From: Brumimicrobium glaciale
GTDB lineage: Bacteria; Bacteroidota; Bacteroidia; Flavobacteriales_D; Crocinitomicaceae
Assembly (NCBI RefSeq): GCF_004152935.1
Contig: NZ_SETE01000005.1
Coordinates: 186,001-250,000, forward strand
Reading direction: 5' to 3'
Length of the DNA: 64,000 nucleotides
Shown here one piece after another: positions 63,758 to 64,000 of the stretch (positions are counted from its first letter, which is position 1; each line of letters opens with the position of its first letter). A program made the translations under genes and the position numbers. Under the pieces are notes generated by a model that ran no database searches, had not been told where the DNA came from, and worked only from the letters and a program-made list of their open reading frames with translations.

Positions 63758-64000
63758 ATGAATGTTGCTATAACAAAAGGAATAAAGATTACGGTTACTG
63801 CTTTGTTTCGCTCTGACCTAACGCAACTGGAAAAAAACCTATTTTTCTTCAACTACTCTATTAAAATTGAAAATCTGAGTCACAACAGAGTTCAACTTAT
63901 TTCTAGGTACTGGAGAATAGTTGATTCCTTAGCACCCACTAGAATAATAGAAGGCAAAGGAGTTATTGGTGAACAACCAACATTAGAACCAGGCGAATCA
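63758..64000 (+). CDS. apaG: ApaG protein, 3' end beyond window
   Basis: ATG at 63758 opens a frame that runs off the right edge (81 residues seen). The sequence FFFNYSIKIENLSHNRVQLI followed by SRYWRIVD and GKGVIGEQPTLEPGES is the ApaG/DUF525 immunoglobulin-like fold, implicated in divalent cation efflux and with an unclear biochemical role. It is divergent from nqrA. Truncated only by the window. Confidence 0.88.
   Translation, partial: MNVAITKGIKITVTALFRSDLTQLEKNLFFFNYSIKIENLSHNRVQLISRYWRIVDSLAPTRIIEGKGVIGEQPTLEPGES

Noticed and set aside
1-64000. tRNA or rRNA genes
   Set aside because: Looked for T-loop sequences such as GTTCGAATCC and for rRNA-like stretches; none was seen by eye, although a dedicated scan was not run.

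Overview
This window is a 64 kb piece of an AT-rich Bacteroidota chromosome, most likely of the order Flavobacteriales. The evidence for this is a type IX secretion (PorU/PorV-type) gene pair, the DUF4290-murA pair, several promoters with the Bacteroidota -7 element TAnnTTTG, gene starts without Shine-Dalgarno sequences, and a complete Na+-translocating NADH:quinone reductase operon. I see no tRNA, rRNA or CRISPR array.

Layout. Positions 1-5.8 kb: a very large C25 (gingipain-like) peptidase of the PorU2 type, cut by the left edge, and its PorV2-like partner. 6.4-11.9 kb: an outer-membrane protein, phosphatidylserine synthase, a periplasmic thioredoxin, murA with DUF4290, a tiny membrane protein and a lipoprotein. 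12.2-15.6 kb: thyA-folA-topB. 15.8-19.4 kb: a membrane thioredoxin-like protein, dinB and xseBA. 19.7-28.3 kb is a defence-like island: two hipBA modules bracket an unknown gene, a translationally coupled Nudix hydrolase and HKD-nuclease/helicase/DUF3427 protein, and an HNH endonuclease with a possible modified-DNA reader domain. 28.5-36.7 kb: duplicated palindromic repeats, sbcCD, and four tandem DUF2147 paralogues interleaved with a 99-bp tandem repeat. 36.8-43 kb: rarA, nnr, a 2OG-Fe(II) oxygenase and ychF. 43.1-49.9 kb is an accessory stretch: small ORF, lipoprotein, UPF0175/DUF3368 toxin-antitoxin pair, an IS91-type transposase relic, a WG-repeat protein, an outer-membrane protein, and an ATPase plus helical partner flanked by a 10-bp inverted repeat resembling gene-cassette boundaries. 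50.1-57.2 kb: clpX, clpP, a Nif3-family protein, a zinc-ribbon coiled-coil protein, two hypotheticals, pterin carbinolamine dehydratase and purE. 57.4-63.5 kb: nqrABCDEF. The right edge cuts apaG.

Genes for DNA repair, replication and nucleotide supply are unusually common (topB, dinB, xseAB, sbcCD, rarA, thyA, folA, purE, Nudix). Intergenic regions are rich in long perfect or near-perfect palindromes and short tandem repeats, several of which share building blocks.

The two best candidates for poorly described biology are the Nudix + HKD/helicase/DUF3427 operon with its HNH neighbour between two hipBA modules (19.7-28.3 kb), and the ATPase plus helical partner at 47.4-49.9 kb. All functional assignments come from reading motifs by eye; no database search was run.
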